A DNA stretch of 64,000 nucleotides from Endoryza foliicola (GCA_965226965.1 OZ245715.1:1550001-1614000); one strand, 5' to 3'. Positions 1-8,668 are shown, counted from the stretch's first letter. Notes: generated by a model from the letters alone, not told the origin. Program-made: numbers and translations.

Positions 1-1
1 A

Positions 2-229
2 GACATCCGTTCTAACCTCAAAATTCGTAATGAGGCCGGTAACGAATTATTCGCTGAAACTCTTTTCAAAAAATCTGCTACCCGCAAAATCAAAGTTGCG
101 AAGGGTGATGTAGAAAAGTTGGAAGTTGTTTACAACACGTTCCGTGGTGAAGTGAAAAAAGTATTAGAAGTTAAAATTAAATTCCAAGAAGCAATTGAAG
201 TAACTGATCTTACTGCTTCTAAATTATAA
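2..229 (+). CDS. C-terminal end of an unidentified protein (5' end outside window)
   Basis: An open frame enters from the left edge and stops at 227-229, giving about 75 residues. The visible part is rich in Lys, Glu and Val with alternating hydrophobic residues (for example KVAKGDVEKLEVVYNTFRGE), as in beta-strand proteins. I do not recognise the family. A strong hairpin with a T tract follows 43 bp later, which supports this being a real gene end. The start and most of the protein lie outside the window, so no function is proposed. Confidence 0.6.
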   Translation, partial: DIRSNLKIRNEAGNELFAETLFKKSATRKIKVAKGDVEKLEVVYNTFRGEVKKVLEVKIKFQEAIEVTDLTASKL

Positions 230-271
230 TAAGAGATTTATTTTTTTGAGGGCTTATAAACAATGATTATC

Positions 272-302
272 GTCCCCCATTTCTATGGGGGACTTCTTTT
301 TT
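272..302 (+). terminator. Rho-independent terminator after the first gene
   Basis: Stem GTCCCCCAT pairs with ATGGGGGAC around a 4-base loop and is followed by TTCTTTTTT. It lies shortly downstream of the stop at 229 and marks the end of that transcript. Confidence 0.85.
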
Positions 303-649
303 CCCTCAACCCTCCGATCTATTCTTCATTACTTCCCCCAAGATGCTTCACTAAGAGATACTCCTTTAGTCATTTTCCCGATTGAAAAAGTGTAAATATT
401 GAGTCGAGAGTAGCTGTTAATGCTTTGAGCTATTGGCTAATCAAGAAAAACCGATGGTATCAAAAAGTATTCTTGCTTTCTCCTACATCTGCTCTGTTGC
501 ATACTTCTTATATATTTATAATGATTTCATTTTTTGAGCACCAATCGTCCATCTTTGCCGAAAATGATGTCCGAAGCCATTTCGAGCATGCTTCGCAAGG
601 CCGAAGGCCTGGAGAAGGATGCGAGAAATCTGGGTTCTTTCAAAAAAAT

Positions 650-706
650 CCTCGTCATCCCGAACGAGCGAGGCTGCGAAGCAGCCGCAGCGAGAGAGGG
701 ACCTCA
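650..706 (+). repeat. Dispersed GC-rich repeat, copy 1
   Basis: The stretch begins CGTCATCCCGAACGAGCGAG, contains the self-complementary core GGCTGCGAAGCAGCC, and ends with GAGAGAGGGACCTC. The same element in diverged form lies inverted at 970-1024. It resembles the interspersed 'CGTCATTCCGAACG' repeats common in Bacteroidota intergenic DNA. Confidence 0.6.
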
Positions 707-969
707 AAACGCGTTGTTATGTAAGAGGCGGTTTTGAAGCAGTTTTTTTTCACTAAACTCGTTGGTGAGTTTTTGAGTGATTTAGTAGTTTAGTTGTTGA
801 GTTTGGGCATTACAAAAGATCCCGGTTTGAATTTGTTCTTTGCGCATTCTTGCGTGAACATGAGCGCCATGAGTCAATGGTGAAGCGACTTAAAAACTAA
901 ACAACTAAATTACTTAATACCATGTAGCTTTAGTGCTTCGAAATAGGATTCTTTCTGAAAAACCCATTC

Positions 970-1024
970 AGAGGGTCCTCTCTCCTTCGTTTGCTTTGCA
1001 AACTCATTCGTTCGGAATGACGCC
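970..1024 (-). repeat. Dispersed GC-rich repeat, copy 2 (inverted)
   Basis: Read on the minus strand this begins CGTCATTCCGAACGAATGAG, contains TTTGCAAAGCAAA in the core and ends with GGAGAGAGGACCCTC. It matches the copy at 650-706 at both ends, with a different central palindrome. Confidence 0.6.
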
Positions 1025-1260
1025 GCTTTTTTTTTATTAAAGTTTCGATATTTTTCGCTGGACCTTCATCGGCCCTTCGACTAAACCTGCGGTCTTGCTC
1101 AGGGACCTCGAAGGCCCAAGCTCAAAATATCGGTTGGAGGAGTCGCTTGGATAGAAGATTACACTGTTATATAGTGCGAACGCACATTAACTAGTATGTC
1201 ATGAAATGTTTGAACCTCTTTATTTCAATAGCACAAATCGTTAGTTTTCAAAAATAAAAG

Positions 1261-1277
1261 TCTACTAAAAAGATAGG
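1261..1277 (+). promoter_or_regulatory. Candidate sulfur-regulon operator, distal site of the TonB receptor
   Basis: TCTACTAAAAAGATAGG fits the dyad TCTACT-N5-ARTAGR seen at other sulfur promoters in this window, with a weak right half. It lies about 200 bp upstream of a better site (1472-1488). A -7-like TAGTTTTC is just upstream. Confidence 0.45.
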
Positions 1278-1319
1278 GTAAATATTGAAAATTTATCAAT
1301 AACAGTTCCAATTATTGTT

Positions 1320-1460
1320 TTTTTGCTAATCCGGTTTCGCACCGGTATTCCTCCCAGCTGTACTTTATTCTTCTGTAATCCCACGCCGGAAAAGCGTTGC
1401 GGTTATTCTAATCACTTTCTCACATAAATTAAAGGCAACAGGTATACGAGTGCCTAAGTA
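1320..1460. other. Possible structured leader or remnant, unidentified
   Basis: The stretch holds CCGGTTTCGCACCGG (5-bp stem), a GCCGGAAAAGCG segment and AGGCA...TGCCT, between the two operator copies upstream of the TonB receptor gene. On the minus strand GGAATACCGGTGCGAAACCGG recalls part of a cobalamin riboswitch core, but the rest of that riboswitch is not visible and no gene lies downstream in that direction. Function unknown. Confidence 0.25.
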
Positions 1461-1471
1461 ATGTTTAATAG

Positions 1472-1511
1472 TCTACAAATTTGGTAGAATAAATATCGTA
1501 TATTATGTTTG
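1472..1511 (+). promoter_or_regulatory. Promoter of the TonB receptor gene with overlapping operator
   Basis: A -33 box TTTG (1480-1483) and a -7 box TATGTTTG (1504-1511, a full match to TAnnTTTG) are 20 bp apart. The dyad TCTACAAATTTGGTAGA (1472-1488) covers the -33 box, a position suited to repression. It matches the sulfur-gene dyad TCTACT-N5-ARTAGR in spacing and half-sites. Confidence 0.6.
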
Positions 1512-1635
1512 CATCAGAATAGTATCAAATCTCTTGTACCAGAAGTTAAATCATATACCAGCTATTACTTCGTACCGATGTTGATTTAGAACATTAGGCT
1601 ATTGCTTTGCCTGCCTCTTTATTTTATTTATTAAT

Positions 1636-1653
1636 GGTTGTTGTGAAACAACC
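1636..1653 (+). promoter_or_regulatory. Hairpin just upstream of the TonB receptor start codon
   Basis: GGTTGTT (1636-1642) pairs with AACAACC (1647-1653) around GTGA, ending 13 bases before the ATG at 1667. It could affect ribosome access; no experimental support is available. Confidence 0.35.
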
Positions 1654-1666
1654 AAACAACTGTTTT

Positions 1667-4249
1667 ATGCAAAAGAAAATCAGCTTTCTGTTTTTTAGTT
1701 TTTTAGTCACCTTTAGCGTTTTTGCGCAATCGTCACTATCGGGTATAATAGTAGACGGGAAGGGCACCCCTGTTGATGGAGCTACCATCCGAGTGAAATC
1801 TACAAAAGCATTTGCAATTGCAGATGCGAAAGGAAAATTCACCATACAGGCACCTTCAACGCTCCCATTTGTTCTGCAGATTTCATCCGCAGGTTTTTAC
1901 CCCGTTGAAACGGAGATTCGCGAAATCAAAGATTCTACATTGAACATCGTATTGGTAGAAAATACCCAACTTTCCGAGGTAGTGATTACATCAAGACGAA
2001 GAATTGAATCGGCTCAGAATGTGCCTATTCCTATCTCGGTTGTATCAGGAGCACAAGTTGAAAATTCGGGATCATTCAATGTGAATCGTTTAAAAGAATT
2101 GGTACCCAGTTTACAACTGTACAGTTCCAATCCTCGCAATACAGGTATCAATATTCGTGGCTTGGGTTCTCCATTTGGTTTAACCAATGATGGACTGGAT
2201 CCTGGTGTTGGATTCTATGTAGATGGAGTTTACTTTGCTCGCCCGGCTGCTGCCACTTTCGATTTTATCGATATCGAGCAAGTGGAAGTATTGCGTGGTC
2301 CTCAAGGAACCCTGTTCGGGAAGAATACCACTTCAGGTGCGTTCAATATCACTACAAAAAAGCCTTCTTTCAAGTCTGGAGCAAATTTTGAAGTAAGCTA
2401 TGGGAATTATTCGTTTGTACAAGCCAAAGCTTCAGTAACGGGTAAACTTACTAAAAACATTGCCGGACGAATTTCATTTTCCGGTACCAATAGAAATGGT
2501 TTGGTTGAAAACGTTCGCACAAAGAAATATACAAACGAGTTGAACAACGCGGGGGTGCACGGCCAATTGCTGTACAAACCCTTTGAAAACACATCGGTTT
2601 TATTGTCGGGCGATTTTTCGCGTCAAGATCCCGACGGATATGCGCAAGTATTGGCAGGAGTTGTGACTACCAAACGAGCAGCGTATCGCCAGTTCAATGC
2701 CATCATTTCAGATTTGGAATATACCCCTCCCAGCTATAATGCTTTTGATCGCAAAATAGACCAGGATGTACCATGGAATTCGGGCAACGAATTAGGAGGG
2801 CTGTCATTGAATATAGACCAGAAAATTGGTTTTGGTAAGCTTACTTCAACCACTGCTTGGAGGTATTGGGATTGGCGACCTTCCAATGACCGCGACTTTA
2901 CCGGATTAGAAGCATTGGCAAAATCTCAAAATCCCTCTAGGCATACCAATTGGTCGCAAGAAATTCGCTATGCAGGTGAACTTTCTCCTAAGTTTAGCGG
3001 TGTGGTGGGGTTGTTCTACATCGATCAAATTGTTACAACGGAGGGGTTGGAAGAAGCCGGTAAAGATCAGTGGCGTTTTGCTCAAAGCAGTACAAGTACC
3101 TTGTGGAAGACTCCCGGATTATTCGAAGAATTTGGAATTAGTACACAATCTTCTATTAAATCGCAAAGTGCCGCAGTGTTTGCCAACGTAGATTGGGAAT
3201 TTGCAAAAGGTTTCCATTTTCAACCGGGCATTCGATACAATTATGACAACAAGGATGTAGTGTACAATCGTGTAGCATCAGGAGGATTGGATACCGCTAC
3301 TTACAATGGAACAACTGCAGAGAAAGCAACACTTCAAGGATTTAAGAACAGCGTATACACCAGCCAGTCATATGTTGCCGCTGCTGATGAGCGTAATTTC
3401 ACTTATCAGGTGACGCTTTCTTATCGACCAAACAAACGCATCAATGCATTCGCTACTTACTCAACCAGCTTTAAACCAGTTGGTGTAAATGTGGCAGGTT
3501 TGCCAACTGTGAATGGCCAGCCTGCAACCGATTTGGCTGTTATTAAACCTGAGGATGTGAAGCATTATGAAATAGGGGTAAAAACAAATCCAACAGATAA
3601 CTTCACTTTGAACATTGTATATCACAATACTGATATTAAAAATTATCAGGCCAATGTGCAATCTCCTGAATTAGGTGTAAATAGAGGGTACATCGCAAAT
3701 GCTGAAAAAGTAAGAGTGAATGGGGTTGAATTGGATGCAAACCTTCGGGTAGGCTCAAGCTTTACCTTCTTTGGAGCACTTGCTTATACGGATGCCAAAT
3801 ATGTGAAGTTCACCAACGCGCCACTTCCTTTGGAAGAAACTGGGCTAACTGAAAACGGAGTTCAAAAAGCATTCAAAGATATTTCCGGAAGTCGATTACC
3901 GGGGATTTCAAAATGGTCGGGCAGTTTCGGTGGGGAGTGGACAACGCCATCATCATTTTTCCACAACAACGGAAAATTCTTTAGTGCGTTAGAAACTTTT
4001 TATCGCTCCGAATTTTCATCAAGCCCTTCACCTTCTACCTATTTAAATATTCCGGCCTACGCTATTGTAAATGCACGGGTAGGATTTAGAGTGAACACAA
4101 CCGGTTTGTCGGTATTTGTTTGGGGAAGAAATATCTTTAACAAGAACTACTACGAACAATTATTGCCAGCCGGTGGAAATGCGGGACAGTATGCGGCAGT
4201 ATTGGGTGATCAACGCACGTATGGAATTACCTTTCGCTACAGTCTATAA
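1667..4249 (+). CDS. TonB-dependent outer-membrane receptor, probably for a sulfur-containing nutrient
   Basis: About 860 residues. I place the start at 1667, where the protein begins MQKKISFLFFSFLVTFSVFA, a clear signal peptide; an in-frame ATG at 1607 would put 20 unlikely residues in front. After the signal comes a carboxypeptidase-regulatory-like domain (about 20-100, LSGIIVDGKGTPVDGATIRV), then a plug domain (about 110-230, with QGTLFGKNTTSGAFNITTKKP-like text) and a long beta-barrel ending in an aromatic-rich strand with a final FRYSL. Such receptors import ligands across the outer membrane using TonB energy. No SusD partner follows. The substrate cannot be read from sequence; the promoter carries the same dyad as the cys genes, so a sulfur compound is my inference. 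Confidence 0.85.
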   Translation: MQKKISFLFFSFLVTFSVFAQSSLSGIIVDGKGTPVDGATIRVKSTKAFAIADAKGKFTIQAPSTLPFVLQISSAGFYPVETEIREIKDSTLNIVLVENTQLSEVVITSRRRIESAQNVPIPISVVSGAQVENSGSFNVNRLKELVPSLQLYSSNPRNTGINIRGLGSPFGLTNDGLDPGVGFYVDGVYFARPAAATFDFIDIEQVEVLRGPQGTLFGKNTTSGAFNITTKKPSFKSGANFEVSYGNYSFVQAKASVTGKLTKNIAGRISFSGTNRNGLVENVRTKKYTNELNNAGVHGQLLYKPFENTSVLLSGDFSRQDPDGYAQVLAGVVTTKRAAYRQFNAIISDLEYTPPSYNAFDRKIDQDVPWNSGNELGGLSLNIDQKIGFGKLTSTTAWRYWDWRPSNDRDFTGLEALAKSQNPSRHTNWSQEIRYAGELSPKFSGVVGLFYIDQIVTTEGLEEAGKDQWRFAQSSTSTLWKTPGLFEEFGISTQSSIKSQSAAVFANVDWEFAKGFHFQPGIRYNYDNKDVVYNRVASGGLDTATYNGTTAEKATLQGFKNSVYTSQSYVAAADERNFTYQVTLSYRPNKRINAFATYSTSFKPVGVNVAGLPTVNGQPATDLAVIKPEDVKHYEIGVKTNPTDNFTLNIVYHNTDIKNYQANVQSPELGVNRGYIANAEKVRVNGVELDANLRVGSSFTFFGALAYTDAKYVKFTNAPLPLEETGLTENGVQKAFKDISGSRLPGISKWSGSFGGEWTTPSSFFHNNGKFFSALETFYRSEFSSSPSPSTYLNIPAYAIVNARVGFRVNTTGLSVFVWGRNIFNKNYYEQLLPAGGNAGQYAAVLGDQRTYGITFRYSL

Positions 4250-4320
4250 TGTTAACTAGTAGCTTGAAAATGCTTTCTATGCGTTTTTAAGATCATTTGA
4301 ATACGAATTCTAATTGAAAT

Positions 4321-4359
4321 AAAAGGGAACGCCGTCTCATTGAGACGGCGTTCCCTTTT
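4321..4359. terminator. Bidirectional terminator between convergent genes
   Basis: A 19-base inverted repeat (AAAAGGGAACGCCGTCTCA and its complement) forms a long GC-rich stem flanked by A and T tracts, so it can work for both the TonB receptor gene on the left and the minus-strand sulfhydrylase gene on the right. Confidence 0.9.
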
Positions 4360-4375
4360 ATATTGTTTCAATATT

Positions 4376-5548
4376 TTAGCTAGCTGCCAGCGCTTGTTCG
4401 ATATCAGCAATAATGTCTTCAACAGCTTCTAGGCCTACGGAAACTCGAATCAATCCGGCCGTAATTCCTACTCCGGCTTTTTCAGCATCACTGAGTTTGC
4501 TATGAGTTGTAGAAGCGGGGTGAGAAGCAATGGTTCTGCTATCACCAAGATTATTGGTCATAGAACACATCTGCAATGCATTGAGGAATTTTCTTCCTGC
4601 TTCTACGCCCCCTTTAATTTCCATTGTAACAATACCGCCACCATTGCTCATTTGCTTTTTGGCGATTTCGTATTGAGGATGGGTGGGAAGAAATGGATAC
4701 TTTACCCAATTTAATTTCGGATGATTTTGAAAATGTGTTGCCAATGCCAACGCATTGGAAGCGTGTTTATCCATTCGTAAGAACAATGTCTCCAAGCTTT
4801 TCGTGAGTACCCATGCATTGAATGGACTCATGCTAGGTCCTGTATTTCGAACGAACAAATACATTTGATAGATCAAGTCTTTAGGACCTACCACTACACC
4901 ACCGAGTACACGACCTTGTCCATCTATGAATTTAGTAGCAGAATGCAAAACCAAATCGGCGCCCAATTCAATAGGTTGCTGAACTGCCGGTGTTGCAAAG
5001 CAATTGTCTACAACCAACAGTACTTTGTGTTTTTTGCAGATATCAGAAAGAAATTTGATATCAATGATGTCTAAACCCGGATTTGAAGGGGTTTCCACAT
5101 ACATCATTTTTGTATTTGGCTTGATCAGTGCTTCTACTGTTTCAGGTTTTGCCATATCAAAATACGAGTACTCAATTCCCCATTTGGGCATGTACTTCGT
5201 GAGAATGGTATGGGTTGAACCAAATACAGCAGAAGCGGATACAATATGATCTCCTTTACTAAGGAAAGTCATGAAAGTACTGAACACTGCAGCCATTCCT
5301 GTTCCGGTAGCAATACCATCTTCGGCACCTTCCAATACTACGATCTTTTCAACGAATTCGTCTACGGTTGGGTTGGAGAAACGGCTGTAGATATTTACAT
5401 CCAAGCTGTCGTCCATAAAAGCTGCCGCCATATCTTCAGCAGAATCATACACAAAACTACTGGTTAAAAATAGCGGAGTGCTGTGTTCTTTCTGTTCGGT
5501 ACGTTTGGTTTGTGTACGTATTGCTTTTGTACTGCGTTGTTGAGCCAT
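4376..5548 (-). CDS. metZ: O-succinylhomoserine sulfhydrylase / cystathionine gamma-synthase family PLP enzyme
   Basis: 390 residues, full length for the Cys/Met-metabolism PLP enzymes. The PLP lysine is K206 in HSATKFIDGQGRVLGG, with VVDNCFATP upstream and the SHPASTTHSKL segment near the C-terminus. These cytosolic enzymes make homocysteine or cystathionine from activated homoserine, or cleave cystathionine. The family resemblance is closest to MetZ-type enzymes, but MetB or a gamma-lyase role cannot be excluded by eye. It lies about 10 bp downstream of an osmC-like gene, so both are probably one transcript. No sulfur operator or SAM riboswitch is seen in front of this pair, unlike metY at 18435. 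Confidence 0.8.
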   Translation of the reverse strand: MAQQRSTKAIRTQTKRTEQKEHSTPLFLTSSFVYDSAEDMAAAFMDDSLDVNIYSRFSNPTVDEFVEKIVVLEGAEDGIATGTGMAAVFSTFMTFLSKGDHIVSASAVFGSTHTILTKYMPKWGIEYSYFDMAKPETVEALIKPNTKMMYVETPSNPGLDIIDIKFLSDICKKHKVLLVVDNCFATPAVQQPIELGADLVLHSATKFIDGQGRVLGGVVVGPKDLIYQMYLFVRNTGPSMSPFNAWVLTKSLETLFLRMDKHASNALALATHFQNHPKLNWVKYPFLPTHPQYEIAKKQMSNGGGIVTMEIKGGVEAGRKFLNALQMCSMTNNLGDSRTIASHPASTTHSKLSDAEKAGVGITAGLIRVSVGLEAVEDIIADIEQALAAS

Positions 5549-5558
5549 GTCATTCCTT

Positions 5559-5993
5559 TTATAATGAAGCTTTTACTTCTTCTCCGTTTACAATTACTTT
5601 AAAGTTTACTTTTCCGCCCGCTCTGCGTAGGGTTTCTGCAACTGTGCAATATTTATCAATTGAAAGTGCAGCGGCGCGGTAAACTTTCTGAGCATCTACG
5701 TTTCCGGTAAGGGTGAATACTACTTCAACAGTTTCCCAGATCGCTAGATCTTTATCTTTCTCGCGTTCGCCATCAACAGTAATATTAAGCGTTTCATAAT
5801 CCTGACGTTGTTTTTTCAGGATATTGACCATATCAACACCACTGCAACCACTGAGTGCAGCAAGTAGCAATTGCATCGGACGAAAACCCGTTCCATTTCC
5901 TCCTTGATCTTCAGGAATGTCAATGGTAAGATGGTGACCTGCACTGTCTTTAACAGAGAATCCATAATCACGAGTGGCCAGGTCTGCATTCAT
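5559..5993 (-). CDS. OsmC family peroxiredoxin-like protein
   Basis: About 144 residues if started at the Met at 5993 (two further in-frame ATGs lie at 6002 and 6011). A perfect -7 box at 6020-6027 places the transcript start near 6013, which favours one of the inner starts. The OsmC fold is shown by RPMQLLLAALSGCSGVD and DKYCTVAETLRRAG, which hold the two cysteines (C50 and C116 from this start) typical of the family's thiol peroxidase site. Members reduce organic hydroperoxides or protect thiols. It is cotranscribed with the metZ-like gene, which hints at a role in sulfur or thiol metabolism; this is inference. Confidence 0.8.
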   Translation of the reverse strand: MNADLATRDYGFSVKDSAGHHLTIDIPEDQGGNGTGFRPMQLLLAALSGCSGVDMVNILKKQRQDYETLNITVDGEREKDKDLAIWETVEVVFTLTGNVDAQKVYRAAALSIDKYCTVAETLRRAGGKVNFKVIVNGEEVKASL

Positions 5994-6019
5994 AATAGGC
6001 ATACATAACAATTTGAGTG

Positions 6020-6027
6020 CAAAGATA
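6020..6027 (-). promoter_or_regulatory. -7 promoter element of the osmC-metZ pair
   Basis: On the minus strand TATCTTTG is a full match to the Bacteroidota -7 consensus TAnnTTTG. It sits so close to the first possible ATG that a start at 6011 would leave almost no leader. Confidence 0.55.
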
Positions 6028-6171
6028 GCCTCATTCTACGGAATAATAAGCTACTTGCCCTTGACACTTTCATCGTTTTACATTTTAATGATGAATGCTT
6101 GTTAGTATTTTAAAGGATCAAGGATTGAGGGACTTTCAAGTTGTTTCCTGCGAAGTTTAAGTGGTTGATGA

Positions 6172-7068
6172 TTAGTATTTTTGATTGGTTGAAGCTGCGT
6201 AGAGTTGATACCAGTCTTGTCGATCTAACTCAAAATTGAAAGCATCTGCAACATGATGAATACGCGCCTCATTAGTGGTACCTATGAGGGGAATCGCTCC
6301 AAGGGATACAATCCAGGCGACTGCCAATGATTCAATATCAGCATTGTATTTAGGCGCCAATTTTTCCAAAACTGATCTAACTGCCAATGCTTTGTGGTCG
6401 GTACTGTTGGCAATGTCTCCACCGGCTAAAGGTGAGGAGGCGAGGGGCCTCATAAAGCGCTGTTTGATATAATCGAGCTGGCCATTCTCCAAAGGTTCGG
6501 TTTGAAGAAGGTTGAGTTCAATGTGATTGGTCACAATGGGAAAACGGAGCACTGAGGCTAATAACTGATGTTGAAAAACGGTAAAGTTGGCCACACCAAT
6601 GTTTTTAACTTTGCCCGATTCTTTTAGTTGCGCCAATGTTATCGCTGTTTCCTCTAGATTGGAAAGTGGATCAAGATGGTCTAACAGAAATATATCGATA
6701 TAGTCTGTTTTCAAACGTTTCAAAGAATTGTCTAAACTTTCTTTGATATGCTCTCTTGAAGTGTTGTAATGCTTGATTCGAATACCCGGTTGATTGTGAT
6801 TGGGTAAGCTAATGCCGCATTTAGTGAACAGAACAATATCTTCTCTTTTGAATGATTTTTTTGCGATCACGTCACCAAACCATGACTCTGCTAATCCATG
6901 ACCATAAATATCGGCGTGGTCAAATGTATTGATTCCCAGTTCTAAGCAAAGATTAACAATGCGCTCCATTTTTTGAGGAGCATTTTCTGTTTCTGCATCC
7001 CATCTCCAGAAGCCATAAACTGCTTCAGATACTTTTGGGCCTGAATCGCTTAAATAAATCTTTTTCAT
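6172..7068 (-). CDS. Aldo/keto reductase (YdhF-like)
   Basis: 298 residues, the normal length for a single-domain aldo/keto reductase. The catalytic tetrad is readable: D50 and Y55 in NTFDHADIYGHG, K83 in LFTKCGI and H131 in FLLDHLDPL. These are NADPH-dependent cytosolic oxidoreductases with a TIM-barrel fold. The C-terminal part IPLIGTTNEARI fits the nucleotide-binding end. The substrate is unknown. It is downstream of the siroheme-synthase/TauE fusion with 94 bp between, and a weak copy of the sulfur dyad lies in that gap, so it may belong to the sulfur regulon. Confidence 0.85.
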   Translation of the reverse strand: MKKIYLSDSGPKVSEAVYGFWRWDAETENAPQKMERIVNLCLELGINTFDHADIYGHGLAESWFGDVIAKKSFKREDIVLFTKCGISLPNHNQPGIRIKHYNTSREHIKESLDNSLKRLKTDYIDIFLLDHLDPLSNLEETAITLAQLKESGKVKNIGVANFTVFQHQLLASVLRFPIVTNHIELNLLQTEPLENGQLDYIKQRFMRPLASSPLAGGDIANSTDHKALAVRSVLEKLAPKYNADIESLAVAWIVSLGAIPLIGTTNEARIHHVADAFNFELDRQDWYQLYAASTNQKY

Positions 7069-7093
7069 CTTTGAGTTGATCTGGGTTTAAATT

Positions 7094-7116
7094 CAAATAT
7101 CAATTAAAATAGTAGA
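7094..7116 (-). promoter_or_regulatory. Weak sulfur operator and -7 box of the aldo/keto reductase gene
   Basis: On the minus strand TCTACTATTTTAATTGA (7100-7116) keeps the left half of the dyad but has a poor right half. It abuts GATATTTG (7094-7101), one mismatch from TAnnTTTG. Weaker than the other sites in the window. Confidence 0.35.
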
Positions 7117-7162
7117 CTAATAGTTCTTAAGTAAGGGAGTACCTGTTTCGATTGTGATTTAA

Positions 7163-8668
7163 TTAGAATAATTTAATCAAAATTCTTGCACTCCAGAAAA
7201 TAACCAAGGCGCCTAACAATAAGAAAGCCGTTTTGCGGGGCAGTTTGCCGGCAAGTTTTGCGGCAATAGGAGCTGCAATGGTTCCGCCAATAATAAGTCC
7301 TACAATGGTTTGCCAGTGGGTGAGGCCTATCATAGTAAAGAAAGTAAAAGCGCTGGATACGGTAACGAAAAATTCGGTTAAGCTTACCGTGCCCACGGCA
7401 AAGCGGTGATTTCTACCTCGGTTGATTAGTGTTGAAGTAACAATGGGTCCCCATCCACCACCGCCAAATGAATCAAAAAAACCTCCTACGGCTGCCAATA
7501 CTGAATATCGTTTTATCTTTTTTTGAGGCTTAATTTCCTTAAAGGCATTGATAATGAATTTGATCCCTAGAAACAATGTATATATGGCAATAAATGGACG
7601 AACATAATTACCATATTTATCTCCCAACTGTGTTAATAGAATTGCTCCGGCCACAGCCCCTAATACACCGGGTATCACGAGTGCTTTGAATAATTTCATG
7701 TTCACATTTCCGAACTTGTAATGACTGTATCCCGATACACCCGAAGCAAATGTTTCGGCAGTGTGGATACTGCCACTAATTGCGGCGGGACTAACTCCGG
7801 CCGACATTAATACTGTGGCACTGGTTACCCCATAACCCATTCCAAGTGCGCCATCAACCAACTGTGCAATAAAGCCGGCGAGCAACATGATAGGGAAATT
7901 TGCATCAAGAGATTTGTACAATTTAGTTACTGAGGCGCCAATCGTTTCGTAAGGGAAATACGAAAAAAGAAGATGACCCAATACCATGAAACCAAAAGCT
8001 GCTAATGTGTAGCTTGCTACTTTTTTCCACTTCTTTGCTTGCAGCTCTTGATCGTCCACTAAACTACTGGTGAGTTTGTTGAGTTTTCTAACCTTATTGT
8101 TAAAATCGCCGTTTAAAGTGGCACGTACTTTATTGATATTCCCAATTAGATCATCGATCTCATTAGGGAAGGCGTCGTTCAAAACTTCTTTTACACGTTT
8201 AGCAACGGTGGGTGATTTGCCATTGGTTGAAATAGCCATTTTTAAATAACCCTTTTGTACAATACTGCCTAAATAGAAATCGCACAACAAGGGAGTATCG
8301 GCTACGTTTACAAGCAAGTTTTTGGCATGAGCCTGTTCTCTAATTTGAACGTGTAGTTCTTGGTTGTCAGTTGCACATATAATCAAGTCCTTGCCTTCCA
8401 AGTCTGTTTCTTGATAAGCCCTTTCATGTATGGTAACATTTGAATAGTCCGAAACGAAAGAGCGAAATTCTTCTCTTACCAAAGGGGCCACAATGCTCAC
8501 TCTTGTATTGGGTGAATTGCGCAAAACCGATTGCACTTTTTCCAACGCTACATTGCCTGCACCTACCAACAAAAGATCAAATTCCTCCAGCTTTAAGAAG
8601 ATGGGGTACAATGGATTTTTATTAGCGGTTTCCACTGTGCTTTGTGTTGAATCTATTTGTGCAGACAT
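7163..8668 (-). CDS. Fusion of precorrin-2 dehydrogenase (CysG-N/Met8-like) and TauE/SafE-type exporter
   Basis: 501 residues in two parts. Residues about 20-205 match the NAD-dependent siroheme synthase N-terminal domain: GAGNVALEK (36-44) binds NAD, D124 in NVADTPLLCDF is at the catalytic Asp position, and STNGKSP (147-153) is conserved. This domain oxidises precorrin-2 to sirohydrochlorin and may insert iron. Residues about 217-501 are hydrophobic and match the TauE/SafE (TSUP) anion exporter family, with GMGYGVTSATVL and GGGGWGPI repeats. The gene is 20 bp downstream of an ALA synthase gene and divergent from sulfite reductase, which fits a joint role in siroheme supply and sulfite or sulfate/sulfonate transport. 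Transport direction and substrate are not shown by sequence. Confidence 0.88.
   Translation of the reverse strand: MSAQIDSTQSTVETANKNPLYPIFLKLEEFDLLLVGAGNVALEKVQSVLRNSPNTRVSIVAPLVREEFRSFVSDYSNVTIHERAYQETDLEGKDLIICATDNQELHVQIREQAHAKNLLVNVADTPLLCDFYLGSIVQKGYLKMAISTNGKSPTVAKRVKEVLNDAFPNEIDDLIGNINKVRATLNGDFNNKVRKLNKLTSSLVDDQELQAKKWKKVASYTLAAFGFMVLGHLLFSYFPYETIGASVTKLYKSLDANFPIMLLAGFIAQLVDGALGMGYGVTSATVLMSAGVSPAAISGSIHTAETFASGVSGYSHYKFGNVNMKLFKALVIPGVLGAVAGAILLTQLGDKYGNYVRPFIAIYTLFLGIKFIINAFKEIKPQKKIKRYSVLAAVGGFFDSFGGGGWGPIVTSTLINRGRNHRFAVGTVSLTEFFVTVSSAFTFFTMIGLTHWQTIVGLIIGGTIAAPIAAKLAGKLPRKTAFLLLGALVIFWSARILIKLF

Larger units (their letters stand above)
303..1240. other. Long repeat-rich intergenic stretch, no convincing gene
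   Basis: About 0.9 kb with no frame that looks protein-coding; short frames here (for example 425-724) run through repeat sequence and resemble nothing known. It holds two inverted copies of a GC-rich element (650-706 and 970-1024) and AT-rich filler with short direct repeats of the type 'aactaaattacttaa'. No RNA gene was recognised. Confidence 0.6.

Noticed and set aside
425..724. 99-residue frame in the first gap
   Set aside because: It runs through a dispersed repeat and has no protein-like composition.
1330..1420. Cobalamin riboswitch on the minus strand
   Set aside because: GGAATACCGGTGCGAAACCGG resembles one core piece, but the remaining conserved parts and a downstream gene are missing.
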